Assembly: GCA_946612575.1 (NCBI GenBank)
Contig: CAMOEU010000055.1
Coordinates: forward strand, 1-5,572
DNA from: an uncultured Clostridia bacterium
GTDB lineage: Bacteria > Bacillota > Clostridia > Christensenellales > UBA1242
DNA: 5,572 nucleotides
Direction of reading: 5' to 3'
Under the pieces are notes generated by a model. That model made no database searches, was not told the origin of the DNA, and saw only the letters and a list, made by a program, of their open reading frames with translations. The translations under genes were made by a program, and so were the position numbers. This document shows, piece after piece, positions 1 to 5,071 of this stretch (position 1 is the first letter of the stretch; the number at the start of each line of letters is the position of its first letter).

Positions 1-19
1 TAAAAATGAATATAAAATG

Positions 20-49
20 TTGACAAAACACAGCATATTATGGTAATAT
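20..49 (+). promoter_or_regulatory. Sigma-A-type promoter of tRNA-Ser
   Basis: A perfect -35 TTGACA (20-25) is followed after 18 bases by TAATAT (44-49). The TG at 41-42 gives an extended -10 of the form TGnTAATAT. Transcription would start near 55-57, about 25 bases before the tRNA 5' end and inside the inverted repeat at 52-74. The strong consensus fits a highly expressed tRNA gene. Confidence 0.75.
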
Positions 50-51
50 AT

Positions 52-74
52 AAGCATACCAAGTGAGTATGCTT
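52..74. repeat. Perfect inverted repeat in the tRNA leader
   Basis: AAGCATAC (52-59) and GTATGCTT (67-74) form an 8-bp perfect inverted repeat with a 7-base spacer. It lies across the predicted transcription start and ends five bases before the mature tRNA. It could be a DNA operator, or a short hairpin in the pre-tRNA leader that RNase P removes. It could also be a weak terminator for an upstream transcript, but the following GTTTT is too short a U-tract to be convincing. Confidence 0.6.
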
Positions 75-79
75 GTTTT

Positions 80-170
80 GCGGAGATACTCAAGAGGTCG
101 AAGAGGCTCCCCTGCTAAGGGAGTAGGGTTGTAAAAGGCCGCGAGGGTTCGAATCCCTCTCTCCGCGCCA
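80..170 (+). tRNA. tRNA-Ser(GCU), CCA encoded
   Basis: This is a complete class II cloverleaf that decodes AGC/AGU serine codons. The acceptor strands GCGGAGA (80-86) and TCTCCGC (160-166) pair perfectly. The D stem is CTC/GAG. The anticodon stem CTCCC/GGGAG (107-111/119-123) encloses CTGCTAA, with anticodon GCT at 114-116. A long variable arm (124-142) and the T arm GAGGG-TTCGAAT-CCCTC (143-159) follow. The discriminator base is G (167), as expected for bacterial tRNA-Ser, and CCA (168-170) is encoded. It is a single tRNA gene in this window, with its own promoter upstream and a hairpin terminator about 95 bases downstream. Confidence 0.97.
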
Positions 171-261
171 AAAATTTTTGCTTATAGGTTTGTTTTATAA
201 TGAACAAATTTTGCTTAAATTTTTGATTTGAAAATTAAACCGAAAATTGGTTAAAAATAAC

Positions 262-290
262 AAAAATCTGCATCCGGATGCAGATTTTTT
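262..290. terminator. Bidirectional intrinsic terminator
   Basis: A perfect palindrome, ATCTGCATCC (266-275) against GGATGCAGAT (276-285), is flanked by five As (262-266) and six Ts (285-290). The practical hairpin has an 8-bp stem with a CCGG loop. It should stop the tRNA transcript on the plus strand. On the minus strand it serves as a second stop behind the PLP-enzyme gene. The bases from 171 to 261 contain no gene or clear structure. Confidence 0.88.
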
Positions 291-336
291 CATTTTTTTC
301 AATATTTTTACAAAAAATTTAAACTTTAATTTTAAA

Positions 337-368
337 GAAAAAAATAGACATTTTTTCAGTCTATTTTT
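337..368 (-). terminator. Intrinsic terminator of the PLP-enzyme gene
   Basis: Read on the minus strand, AAAAATAGAC and GTCTATTTTT (368-359 and 349-340) form a 10-bp stem around a 9-base A-rich loop, continuing into a U-tract. The TAA stop codon of the gene (367-369) overlaps the first base pairs, so the terminator starts inside the coding end. Confidence 0.8.
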
Positions 369-1623
369 ACAAATTTTTTAATATCTCTTTTACTCCAATC
401 AAAATTCCAAGTTTACCAAATTGATATGTGACTCCACCTTGCATATAACATGTGAAAGGTTCAACAACAGGCCCATCACAAGAAAGTTCGATTGTAGAAC
501 CACTTGTGAAGCTTCCACTTGCCATAATTTCCTCGTGTGGATATCCAGGTGTTTGTGAAGGAATTGGTGTGACAAAACTCTCTACAGCCGTTCCTTTTTG
601 AATACCCTGACAGAATTTGATTAAATTGTCAGCTGTACCAAGATTTATTGTTTGAATAATATCTGTTCTTTCTTCATCAAAAAGTGGGTCAACATCAAAT
701 CCAAGTTTTTGCAAAATTCTGCTTGCAAAAGTCATTGTTTTTAAACTTGCACAAACAACAGCAGGGGCTCTGTAAAGTCCGCGATAGAAATCATTGAGTT
801 GGTTTAAGTCAGCTCCTATATCTTTGCCTATACAAGGAGCAGAAAATCTTTCTGAAACATCCCAAATCAAGTCTTTTTTACCAACAATATAACCACCAGT
901 TTTTGTTATTCCACCACTCATATTTTTGAGAAGTGAGCCTACAATGATATCTGCACCAACTTCTGTTGGTTCTCTTTCTTCAACCATATCTCCATAGCAA
1001 TTATCAACCATAATAATAACATCTTTATCCACTTCTCGAATTGCCTTGCAAACTCTTTCTATCTTTTCAACTGTCAAACTCTTTCTGTGAGAATAACCTC
1101 TTGATCTTTGAATTTCCACAAGTTTGACTTTGCTCTTTTTAAGTCTTTTTTGAATTGCTGGAATGTCAAAATCATCATTTACAAGATCAATAATTTCAAA
1201 CTTAACTCCGTTTTGAATCAATGAGTTTTTGCTGTCACCTTCAGTGCCTATAATGCTTTTGAGAGAGTCATAAGGCTCGCCTGAAATTGAAATAAATGTG
1301 TCTCCATATTTCAAAAGTCCAAAAAATGTGAGTGAAAGTGCATGGGTCCCGCTCATAATTTGTGGGCGAACGAGGGCATCTTCAGCACCGTAAATTTGAG
1401 CATAAATTCTTTCAAGTTTTTCTCTTCCTGGATTTGAATATCCATAGCCTGTTGTCTCAGCGAAGTCCGTGCTTGAAAGGCGATTGTCTTGAAAAGCTTT
1501 CAAAATTTTTGAACTGTTTAACATTTCAATTTCATCATATTTTTTGAAGATTGGTTGAAGTTCCTTTTCAACTTCTTCTGTAAGTTTTTGTAAATTTTCA
1601 TCAAAATTATATACCGTTTTCAT
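367..1623 (-). CDS. ynbB: PLP-dependent enzyme, aluminium-resistance / methionine gamma-lyase-like family (YnbB type)
   Basis: The 418-residue protein matches the full length expected for the YnbB/Alum_res branch of fold-type I PLP enzymes, which are related to Cys/Met-metabolism lyases. Visible family features are the N-terminal helix with NSSKILKAFQ, the TTGYGYSNPGRE stretch (58-69), and the phosphate-binding loop SGTHA (91-95). MVDNCYGD (205-212) carries the Asp (D207) expected to contact the pyridine nitrogen. GSLLKNMSGG (229-238) carries the likely Schiff-base lysine K233. The Gly/Ser-rich C-terminal region (369-377) is also typical. It is a cytosolic enzyme with no signal or membrane segments. 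Members are often annotated as methionine gamma-lyase or aluminium-resistance proteins, but the physiological reaction is not settled and cannot be read from the sequence. The ATG start is supported by AGGAG (1635-1631) seven bases upstream. The gene is monocistronic, is divergent from the PnuC-like gene and ends in two consecutive terminators. Confidence 0.93.
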   Translation of the reverse strand: MKTVYNFDENLQKLTEEVEKELQPIFKKYDEIEMLNSSKILKAFQDNRLSSTDFAETTGYGYSNPGREKLERIYAQIYGAEDALVRPQIMSGTHALSLTFFGLLKYGDTFISISGEPYDSLKSIIGTEGDSKNSLIQNGVKFEIIDLVNDDFDIPAIQKRLKKSKVKLVEIQRSRGYSHRKSLTVEKIERVCKAIREVDKDVIIMVDNCYGDMVEEREPTEVGADIIVGSLLKNMSGGITKTGGYIVGKKDLIWDVSERFSAPCIGKDIGADLNQLNDFYRGLYRAPAVVCASLKTMTFASRILQKLGFDVDPLFDEERTDIIQTINLGTADNLIKFCQGIQKGTAVESFVTPIPSQTPGYPHEEIMASGSFTSGSTIELSCDGPVVEPFTCYMQGGVTYQFGKLGILIGVKEILKNL

Positions 1624-1644
1624 TAAATTTCTCCTACGGCTATT

Positions 1645-1673
1645 ATTTTACCATATTCTTTCTTATAAGGCAA
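1645..1673 (-). promoter_or_regulatory. Probable promoter of the PLP-enzyme gene
   Basis: On the minus strand, TTGCCT (1673-1668) is followed after 17 bases by TAAAAT (1650-1645), preceded by TGG to give an extended -10. The start would lie near 1638, just ahead of the AGGAG site. An alternative is TTGTCA (1689-1684), then 16 bases, then TATAAG (1667-1662), whose -35 overlaps the -35 of the divergent plus-strand promoter. The sequence does not decide between them. Confidence 0.55.
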
Positions 1674-1682
1674 CTAAGACTA

Positions 1683-1712
1683 TTGACAAAACACCCTTCT
1701 TTTGTGTATAAT
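1683..1712 (+). promoter_or_regulatory. Consensus promoter of the PnuC-like gene
   Basis: TTGACA (1683-1688) and TATAAT (1707-1712) are both perfect consensus hexamers, separated by 18 bases. Transcription would start near 1719, leaving a leader of about 115 nt before the transporter start codon. The first 12 bases, TTGACAAAACAC, are identical to the -35 region of the tRNA-Ser promoter at 20-31. Confidence 0.8.
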
Positions 1713-1739
1713 CAGGTATAAAATTTATTTGGAGTTTTT

Positions 1740-1805
1740 ATGGGAAAAATAATTGCCAGAAATGGATACATCATTTTTCCACCACCTTATTCAATTTTGT
1801 TTTAG
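1740..1805 (+). CDS. Putative 21-codon leader peptide with Pro-Pro-Pro
   Basis: This short ORF starts with ATG at 1740, five bases after a GGAG ribosome binding site (1731-1734), and stops at TAG (1803-1805). The product begins MGKIIARNGY and ends IIFPPPYSILF. The transporter start codon lies 29 bases downstream, and the ORF lies wholly inside the predicted leader transcript. It has no recognised family, no signal peptide and is too short to be a domain. The visible oddity is three consecutive prolines near its end, a sequence type known to slow ribosomes without EF-P, so a regulatory uORF is a plausible inference. It could also be a chance ORF. The good spacing from the ribosome binding site is the main reason to list it. 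Confidence 0.45.
   Translation: MGKIIARNGYIIFPPPYSILF
1743..1780 (+). other. Leader stem-loop upstream of the PnuC-like gene
   Basis: GGAAAAAT (1743-1750) pairs perfectly with ATTTTTCC (1773-1780). The 22-base interior can form a small inner hairpin, CCA-GAAA-TGG (1756-1765), capped by a GNRA-type loop. The structure overlaps the small ORF and is followed by the C-rich CCACCACC (1779-1786). No U-tract follows, so it is not a terminator. It could be part of a regulatory leader, but it does not match a riboswitch consensus that I can recall with confidence. Confidence 0.35.
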
Positions 1806-1834
1806 GAAAAAATTTAAAATTAAAAGGGATAAAG

Positions 1835-2728
1835 ATGATGGAAAATAAAAATATTAAAAATGAAAACGATTTGACAGATCAAAACATCTCTTCATCTCAA
1901 GCAAAGAAAGAAAATATATTTAAGAAAATTGGAAAAGGTTTTGTTTTTCTTTGGAATTACTTTACTACATATGAAAAAATTTGGCTTGTATTGTTGTGGA
2001 GTGCTGGAATTGCACTTTCAATAATCTTTCCAGATATCGAAGGTGTTCCTGAAAACTTAACAAACCTTGTTATTGTATTTTCAATAATCACACTTATGGG
2101 CGGCTGTACTTGTGAATTGTTGCTTTCAAAACAATCAAAATGGGCATTTATTGTATCATTTATATTCTACGACTTAACATTTACAACAGTTTGCCTTATT
2201 TGTGGAAGATATGTGACAGCACTTATTGAATTTGTTTTCTGGATGCCAATGCTTTTCATCAGCTTCTTCAGTTGGGAAAAAAGACAAGACAAACAAGAAA
2301 AAGAAAAAGTTGTTGTTAAAAAATTTGATTTCAAGAAAGAAATTGCAATTTTCATAGGAATTCTTGCAGCATCAATCGGGCTTGGCTTCTTGTTTACATA
2401 CATTGAAGGAATGACTGATATGTGGTATCTCGATGCCTTGGCAGCAACATTCAATGTTTGCAATGGACTTTTCTTGTGGCTTAGATATAGAGAACAATGG
2501 ATTGCTTGGTATGGAGTTATTATTTGCGAAACAATCTTCTACATTCTCAGTCACAACTGGGCACTTCTCATTTTGGAAGTTGGATATCTTACAAACACAA
2601 CATATGGTTTCTTCAAATGGAACATTTATATCAAAAAACATAAAAATGAAGCTATTTTGAAAACAGACAGCGAAGAAGATGTTTTGAAATTGTCAAATCA
2701 AACAAAAATAAAAAAAGACGAAGAATAA
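1835..2728 (+). CDS. PnuC-like nicotinamide riboside/mononucleotide transporter
   Basis: This 297-residue integral membrane protein has a polar 35-residue N-terminus and about seven to eight hydrophobic segments, near 47-66, 76-95, 103-121, 126-146, 169-190, 197-216, 222-238 and 242-262. A basic central cytosolic loop lies at 148-168 (EKRQDKQEKEK), and the polar C-terminal tail spans 267-297. The aromatic-rich second half, with WYLDALAA, WLRYREQWIAWYG and the final Y-G-F-F-K-W at 257-262, resembles the PnuC family. That family transports vitamin B3 or related nucleosides for NAD synthesis by facilitated diffusion coupled to internal phosphorylation. No NAD-pathway gene lies beside it, so the substrate is open; relatives carry thiamine, riboflavin or deoxynucleosides. 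ATGs at 1835 and 1838 are both possible, because a modest AAAAGGG site (1822-1828) serves either. It is a single-gene unit with a long leader, and its stop codon lies in the loop of the terminator. Confidence 0.78.
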   Translation: MMENKNIKNENDLTDQNISSSQAKKENIFKKIGKGFVFLWNYFTTYEKIWLVLLWSAGIALSIIFPDIEGVPENLTNLVIVFSIITLMGGCTCELLLSKQSKWAFIVSFIFYDLTFTTVCLICGRYVTALIEFVFWMPMLFISFFSWEKRQDKQEKEKVVVKKFDFKKEIAIFIGILAASIGLGFLFTYIEGMTDMWYLDALAATFNVCNGLFLWLRYREQWIAWYGVIICETIFYILSHNWALLILEVGYLTNTTYGFFKWNIYIKKHKNEAILKTDSEEDVLKLSNQTKIKKDEE

Positions 2729-2742
2729 TTCGTCTTTTATTT
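2713..2742. terminator. Bidirectional terminator inside two convergent gene ends
   Basis: AAAAGACGAA (2713-2722) pairs with TTCGTCTTTT (2729-2738) around a six-base loop that contains the TAA stop of the PnuC-like gene (2726-2728). On the plus strand the U-tract is TTTTATTTTT. On the minus strand the A-rich coding end of the transporter gives the U-tract. The stop of the convergent minus-strand gene (2739-2737) overlaps the right arm, so one hairpin serves both genes. Confidence 0.88.
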
Positions 2743-3321
2743 TTGCTCTGTTTTGTTTTTGTTTAACTCTATTACAATTTTTTTTGCATTTTCTATTTTT
2801 TCTTTAAAAACTTCATCTTTATTGTATTGAGTATTTTTATTTTCTTCCTCTTCTTCAAGTTTTTTGTTTAACTTTGTAGCAGTATCTCTCGAAAGAAGTT
2901 TGCTTACTACAGCTTCTTGTTTTTCATTTACAGCATTAAGTTTTCTAAGTTTTGAAAGCAATTCAAATTTGTTTTCTTCATCTTTGATTGACAAATATGC
3001 CAATTGATCGGCAACACCATCATCTTTAAGATGAGAAAAGTCAATATCAAAGAGTTTTACTGCACAAAACTCATCCTTAAGGTAAACTTTCTTGTTTTCG
3101 CAATCAACTACATTTCCACAATATTCTACCCACCAAAAATCTTTTTCGCAGAATCCAATTATGAGTTTACTTCCTTTCAATGCAGAAGCAAGCACCAGGG
3201 CACCATATTGAGATGAAATTCCATCTTTTTTTATTTCATCAACAATTTCTTGTGAAACATTTTGCTTTTCAAGTTCTTTATAAAACTTTCTGTCCCATTT
3301 TTTATATTTAATTTCTTTCAC
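2737..3321 (-). CDS. Unrecognised 194-residue protein, paralogue of its upstream neighbour
   Basis: I do not recognise this family. The start is GTG (3321-3319), one base after the TAA of the upstream gene. It is preceded by AAGGAAGG (3337-3330), which lies in the last codons of that gene, so translation is probably coupled. The protein has no signal peptide or membrane segment. Residues 39-91 form the conserved core: Y39, LVLA (42-45), G50-S51, WVE (64-66), D73 and KDE (82-84). All of these recur in the neighbour at 3323-3916. The core order (helix, G, beta, W-V-E, beta, D) resembles the HAWVE...D core of transglutaminase-like folds, but F62 stands at the His place and no Cys is seen at the nucleophile place. 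The C-terminal third (112-194) is highly charged, with a run of Glu at 155-160, and is probably helical or coiled-coil. The fold assignment is inference only. Confidence 0.85.
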   Translation of the reverse strand: MKEIKYKKWDRKFYKELEKQNVSQEIVDEIKKDGISSQYGALVLASALKGSKLIIGFCEKDFWWVEYCGNVVDCENKKVYLKDEFCAVKLFDIDFSHLKDDGVADQLAYLSIKDEENKFELLSKLRKLNAVNEKQEAVVSKLLSRDTATKLNKKLEEEEENKNTQYNKDEVFKEKIENAKKIVIELNKNKTEQK

Positions 3322-3322
3322 T

Positions 3323-3916
3323 TTATTTTCCTTCCTTTACGGCTTGATAAGCCAATTTATATTCTTTTTTCTTGTGATCATCAACTTCACTTATGGTTTT
3401 GATTACACCGTCCAAAGATTCTTTACTTTCTGTAAGTTTGTTGTGTGAAATTCTTACAACATTACTCTTTGAAATTCCAAAAACTTCATAGAAAAGATCT
3501 TTTGTCTCATCTTTATTAAACAAAACACCGCTTCCCATATCAAAAATCAAGTTTTTTCTTTCTACCCAACATCCAACATAATCTTTGCCGACTTTAGTCA
3601 TTTTTCCAAAGCAAAGTTCACTTCCTTCAAACTGTGCGGCAAGCATAAGGCTGTTGTAGTAGTCGTTATGCAAAGAAAGTTCTTCAGGTATATAAACTTC
3701 TGTATAAGATTTTTTGAGATATTCAACAAAAAGCGAATTAACACCTTTTTCTTTAAAGAAGTTATAAATTGAATTGCTGAATTCCCTAACAACAGGTTTT
3801 CCTAAGTTAAATTTTTCATATCTTGCATCAACCAATATCTTACAATATCTGTTTTTGTAATGACTATAATGTTTTTTTATTATTGAATTTGTAAGTTTCA
3901 AATCTTTCAATTCCAT
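3323..3916 (-). CDS. Unrecognised 197-residue protein, first gene of a paralogous pair
   Basis: I do not recognise this family. The start ATG (3916-3914) follows GAGGT (3928-3924) at a spacing of seven bases. The protein is soluble, with no signal or membrane segment. Residues 1-80 are basic and aromatic-rich, with no match seen. Residues 87-142 hold the core shared with the next gene: Y87, LMLAA (90-94), G98-S99, WVE (117-119), D126 and KDE (135-137), with five extra residues before WVE compared with the neighbour. In a transglutaminase-like reading, the His position of HAWVE is G115 and the Cys position is not Cys. The protein would then be a non-catalytic relative, for example a binding or scaffold protein. 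The two paralogues form a compact operon reading toward the PnuC-like gene. The promoter lies between this gene and the divergent amidase gene. Confidence 0.86.
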   Translation of the reverse strand: MELKDLKLTNSIIKKHYSHYKNRYCKILVDARYEKFNLGKPVVREFSNSIYNFFKEKGVNSLFVEYLKKSYTEVYIPEELSLHNDYYNSLMLAAQFEGSELCFGKMTKVGKDYVGCWVERKNLIFDMGSGVLFNKDETKDLFYEVFGISKSNVVRISHNKLTESKESLDGVIKTISEVDDHKKKEYKLAYQAVKEGK

Positions 3917-3934
3917 AATCTCGACCTCTGCAAT

Positions 3935-3963
3935 ATCATATCATATGCAAAAACTTTTTTCAA
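3935..3963 (-). promoter_or_regulatory. Promoter of the two-gene paralogue operon
   Basis: On the minus strand, TTGAAA (3963-3958) and TATGAT (3940-3935) are separated by exactly 17 bases. The predicted start near 3928 leaves only about a dozen leader bases, with the GAGGT site close to the 5' end of the mRNA. The ATCATA element is repeated at 3940-3945. For the divergent amidase gene, a -10-like TATAAA lies at 3974-3979, but no convincing -35 could be found. Confidence 0.65.
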
Positions 3964-3986
3964 GAGCCAATCATATAAATTTTTGT

Positions 3987-3992
3987 AAGGAG
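3987..3992 (+). promoter_or_regulatory. Ribosome binding site fixing the amidase start
   Basis: AAGGAG lies six bases before the ATG at 3999. An in-frame ATG at 3945 would add 18 residues, but it has no ribosome binding site and lies within the promoter region of the divergent operon. The added residues also do not form a signal peptide. The start at 3999 is therefore preferred. Confidence 0.9.
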
Positions 3993-3998
3993 AATTTT

Positions 3999-5039
3999 AT
4001 GGCAAACGATATTTATTACATAGGAGCAAATGATGAGCATGGTGTCAATCCGCCAACTCCCGGCAAGCGAACTCCTGTTGTGCCTGGTCTTGAAAGACAA
4101 ATTTATGAAAATGAATTTAATCGTGCTGCAAAAAACAAATTTATTGAAGCACTCTTAAGAAACAGTTTTTCTGTTTATGATGTCAAACCAGAACTTAATG
4201 ATATTTCAATCTCTGAGCGAGTGAGAAGAATAAACAGACAAAACTTGACTGCCCTTGTCACTTTTGCATACAATGCTTTTGGAGATGGAAATTCTTTCAA
4301 CTCCGCTTCCGGCTTTGAAACATTCTATTCCACTCAAAATCCAAAAGCTCAACAAAGTCAAATGCTCGCAACAGATATTTACAACAATCTTCTTGGTGGA
4401 ACCTCTCAAAATGGGCGAGGGGTCAAAATTTTAAATGATGCAGGGGTCTTGTCAAGAGTAAATTGCACTTCTGCCCTTATAGAAGCAGGTTTTATGACCA
4501 ATTTGAGAGAGGCTGGACTTATGCTCAATCCACTTTTTTATACAGAAGTTGGCGAAGAGGCATGCATGGGAGTTTGTCAGTTTTTAAACACAACTTTCAT
4601 TGACAGAGAAAACTTGTCAAATTACCCCACAATAAGAAACGGAAGCAGGGGAAATTTTGTCTTTTTGGTGCAATTTCTTTTGAATCAACTTGGCGAAAAT
4701 TTGACTGTCGATGGAGTGTTTGGCTCAAATACAGAAACCGCTGTCAGAAGGTTTCAACAAGAAAACTCATTAACTGTTGATGGTATTGTGGGAAGAAACA
4801 CTTGGAAGACTCTTTTGGTTTTGCCACAATATCCAATTTTGCGGTTGAATTTCCGTGGAAATTATGTCAGATTTTTGCAAAAACTGCTTGAAAGTAAATT
4901 TATTCCTGTAGGCACAATAGACGGAATTTTTGGGCCAAAAACTGAAACCGCAGTAAAACAATTCCAAGAACATAATTCTTTGACTGTAGATGGAATCGTT
5001 GGTCCAAACACTTGGGCGGCAATAACAAATTTGCAATAA
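3999..5039 (+). CDS. Amidase_3-type N-acetylmuramoyl-L-alanine amidase with two peptidoglycan-binding repeats
   Basis: The 346-residue protein has an N-terminal Amidase_3-like domain (about 4-196) and two PG_binding_1 modules (209-277 and 278-346). Amidase_3 enzymes are zinc hydrolases that cut the bond between N-acetylmuramic acid and L-Ala of the stem peptide. First zinc ligand H14 lies in DEHG, second ligand E37 in YENEFN, and the catalytic-type Glu E162 in LIEAGFMTN. The third zinc His, usually in S-I-H-A-N-A, falls on A90 in VTFAYNA (87-93), followed by the usual S-G-x-E-T-x-Y strand (104-110). Activity is therefore uncertain. No signal peptide or membrane anchor is present, as in many phage endolysins or autolysins exported by other routes, but no holin or phage gene is nearby. 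The modules carry the family motif D-G-x-F-G...T-x-x-A-V...F-Q...L-x-V-D-G-I-V-G...T-W. The gene is monocistronic, divergent from the paralogue pair and convergent with yidC. Confidence 0.88.
   Translation: MANDIYYIGANDEHGVNPPTPGKRTPVVPGLERQIYENEFNRAAKNKFIEALLRNSFSVYDVKPELNDISISERVRRINRQNLTALVTFAYNAFGDGNSFNSASGFETFYSTQNPKAQQSQMLATDIYNNLLGGTSQNGRGVKILNDAGVLSRVNCTSALIEAGFMTNLREAGLMLNPLFYTEVGEEACMGVCQFLNTTFIDRENLSNYPTIRNGSRGNFVFLVQFLLNQLGENLTVDGVFGSNTETAVRRFQQENSLTVDGIVGRNTWKTLLVLPQYPILRLNFRGNYVRFLQKLLESKFIPVGTIDGIFGPKTETAVKQFQEHNSLTVDGIVGPNTWAAITNLQ
4623..5036 (+). repeat. Tandem duplication encoding two peptidoglycan-binding modules
   Basis: Two in-frame units of 69 codons (4623-4829 and 4830-5036) both begin with Tyr-Pro and encode matching motifs such as TETAV, NSLTVDGIVG and NTW. 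DNA identity is highest in the second half of each unit (4710-4817 against 4920-5024). The pattern indicates domain duplication within the gene followed by divergence. Confidence 0.8.
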
Positions 5040-5041
5040 AA

Positions 5042-5070
5042 AAAAGAAGGAATTTTTCCTTCTTTTCTTA
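5042..5070. terminator. Bidirectional terminator between amidase and yidC genes
   Basis: AAAAGAAGGAA (5042-5052) and TTCCTTCTTTT (5056-5066) form an 11-bp stem with a three-base loop. T-rich DNA follows on the right, and on the left A-rich DNA gives the U-tract on the minus strand. It starts three bases after the amidase stop codon and ends six bases before the yidC stop, so both convergent genes can use it. Confidence 0.87.
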
Positions 5071-5071
5071 T

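Noticed and set aside
172..217. Imperfect direct repeat of AAATTTT(T)GCTTA (172-184 and 206-217)
   Set aside because: It is short, AT-rich and isolated, so it is compatible with chance in low-GC intergenic DNA. It is not placed like a tRNA attachment site, because neither copy includes tRNA sequence.
80..261. Integration site for a mobile element at the tRNA-Ser 3' end
   Set aside because: No repeated copy of the tRNA 3' end was seen elsewhere in the window, and no integrase gene is present.
2167..2660. Several ORFs opposite or out of frame with the PnuC-like gene
   Set aside because: They have no ribosome binding sites or recognisable domains, and they overlap a well-supported membrane protein reading frame.
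3972..3980. CATATAAAT as a sporulation-type (sigma-E-like) -10 for the amidase gene
   Set aside because: The only -35-like TCATAT lies far upstream with a spacer of about 25 bases, well beyond the usual distance.
3945..3998. N-terminal extension of the amidase from an upstream in-frame ATG
   Set aside because: It has no ribosome binding site, it overlaps the divergent promoter and it is not a signal peptide. The ATG at 3999 has a good AAGGAG site.
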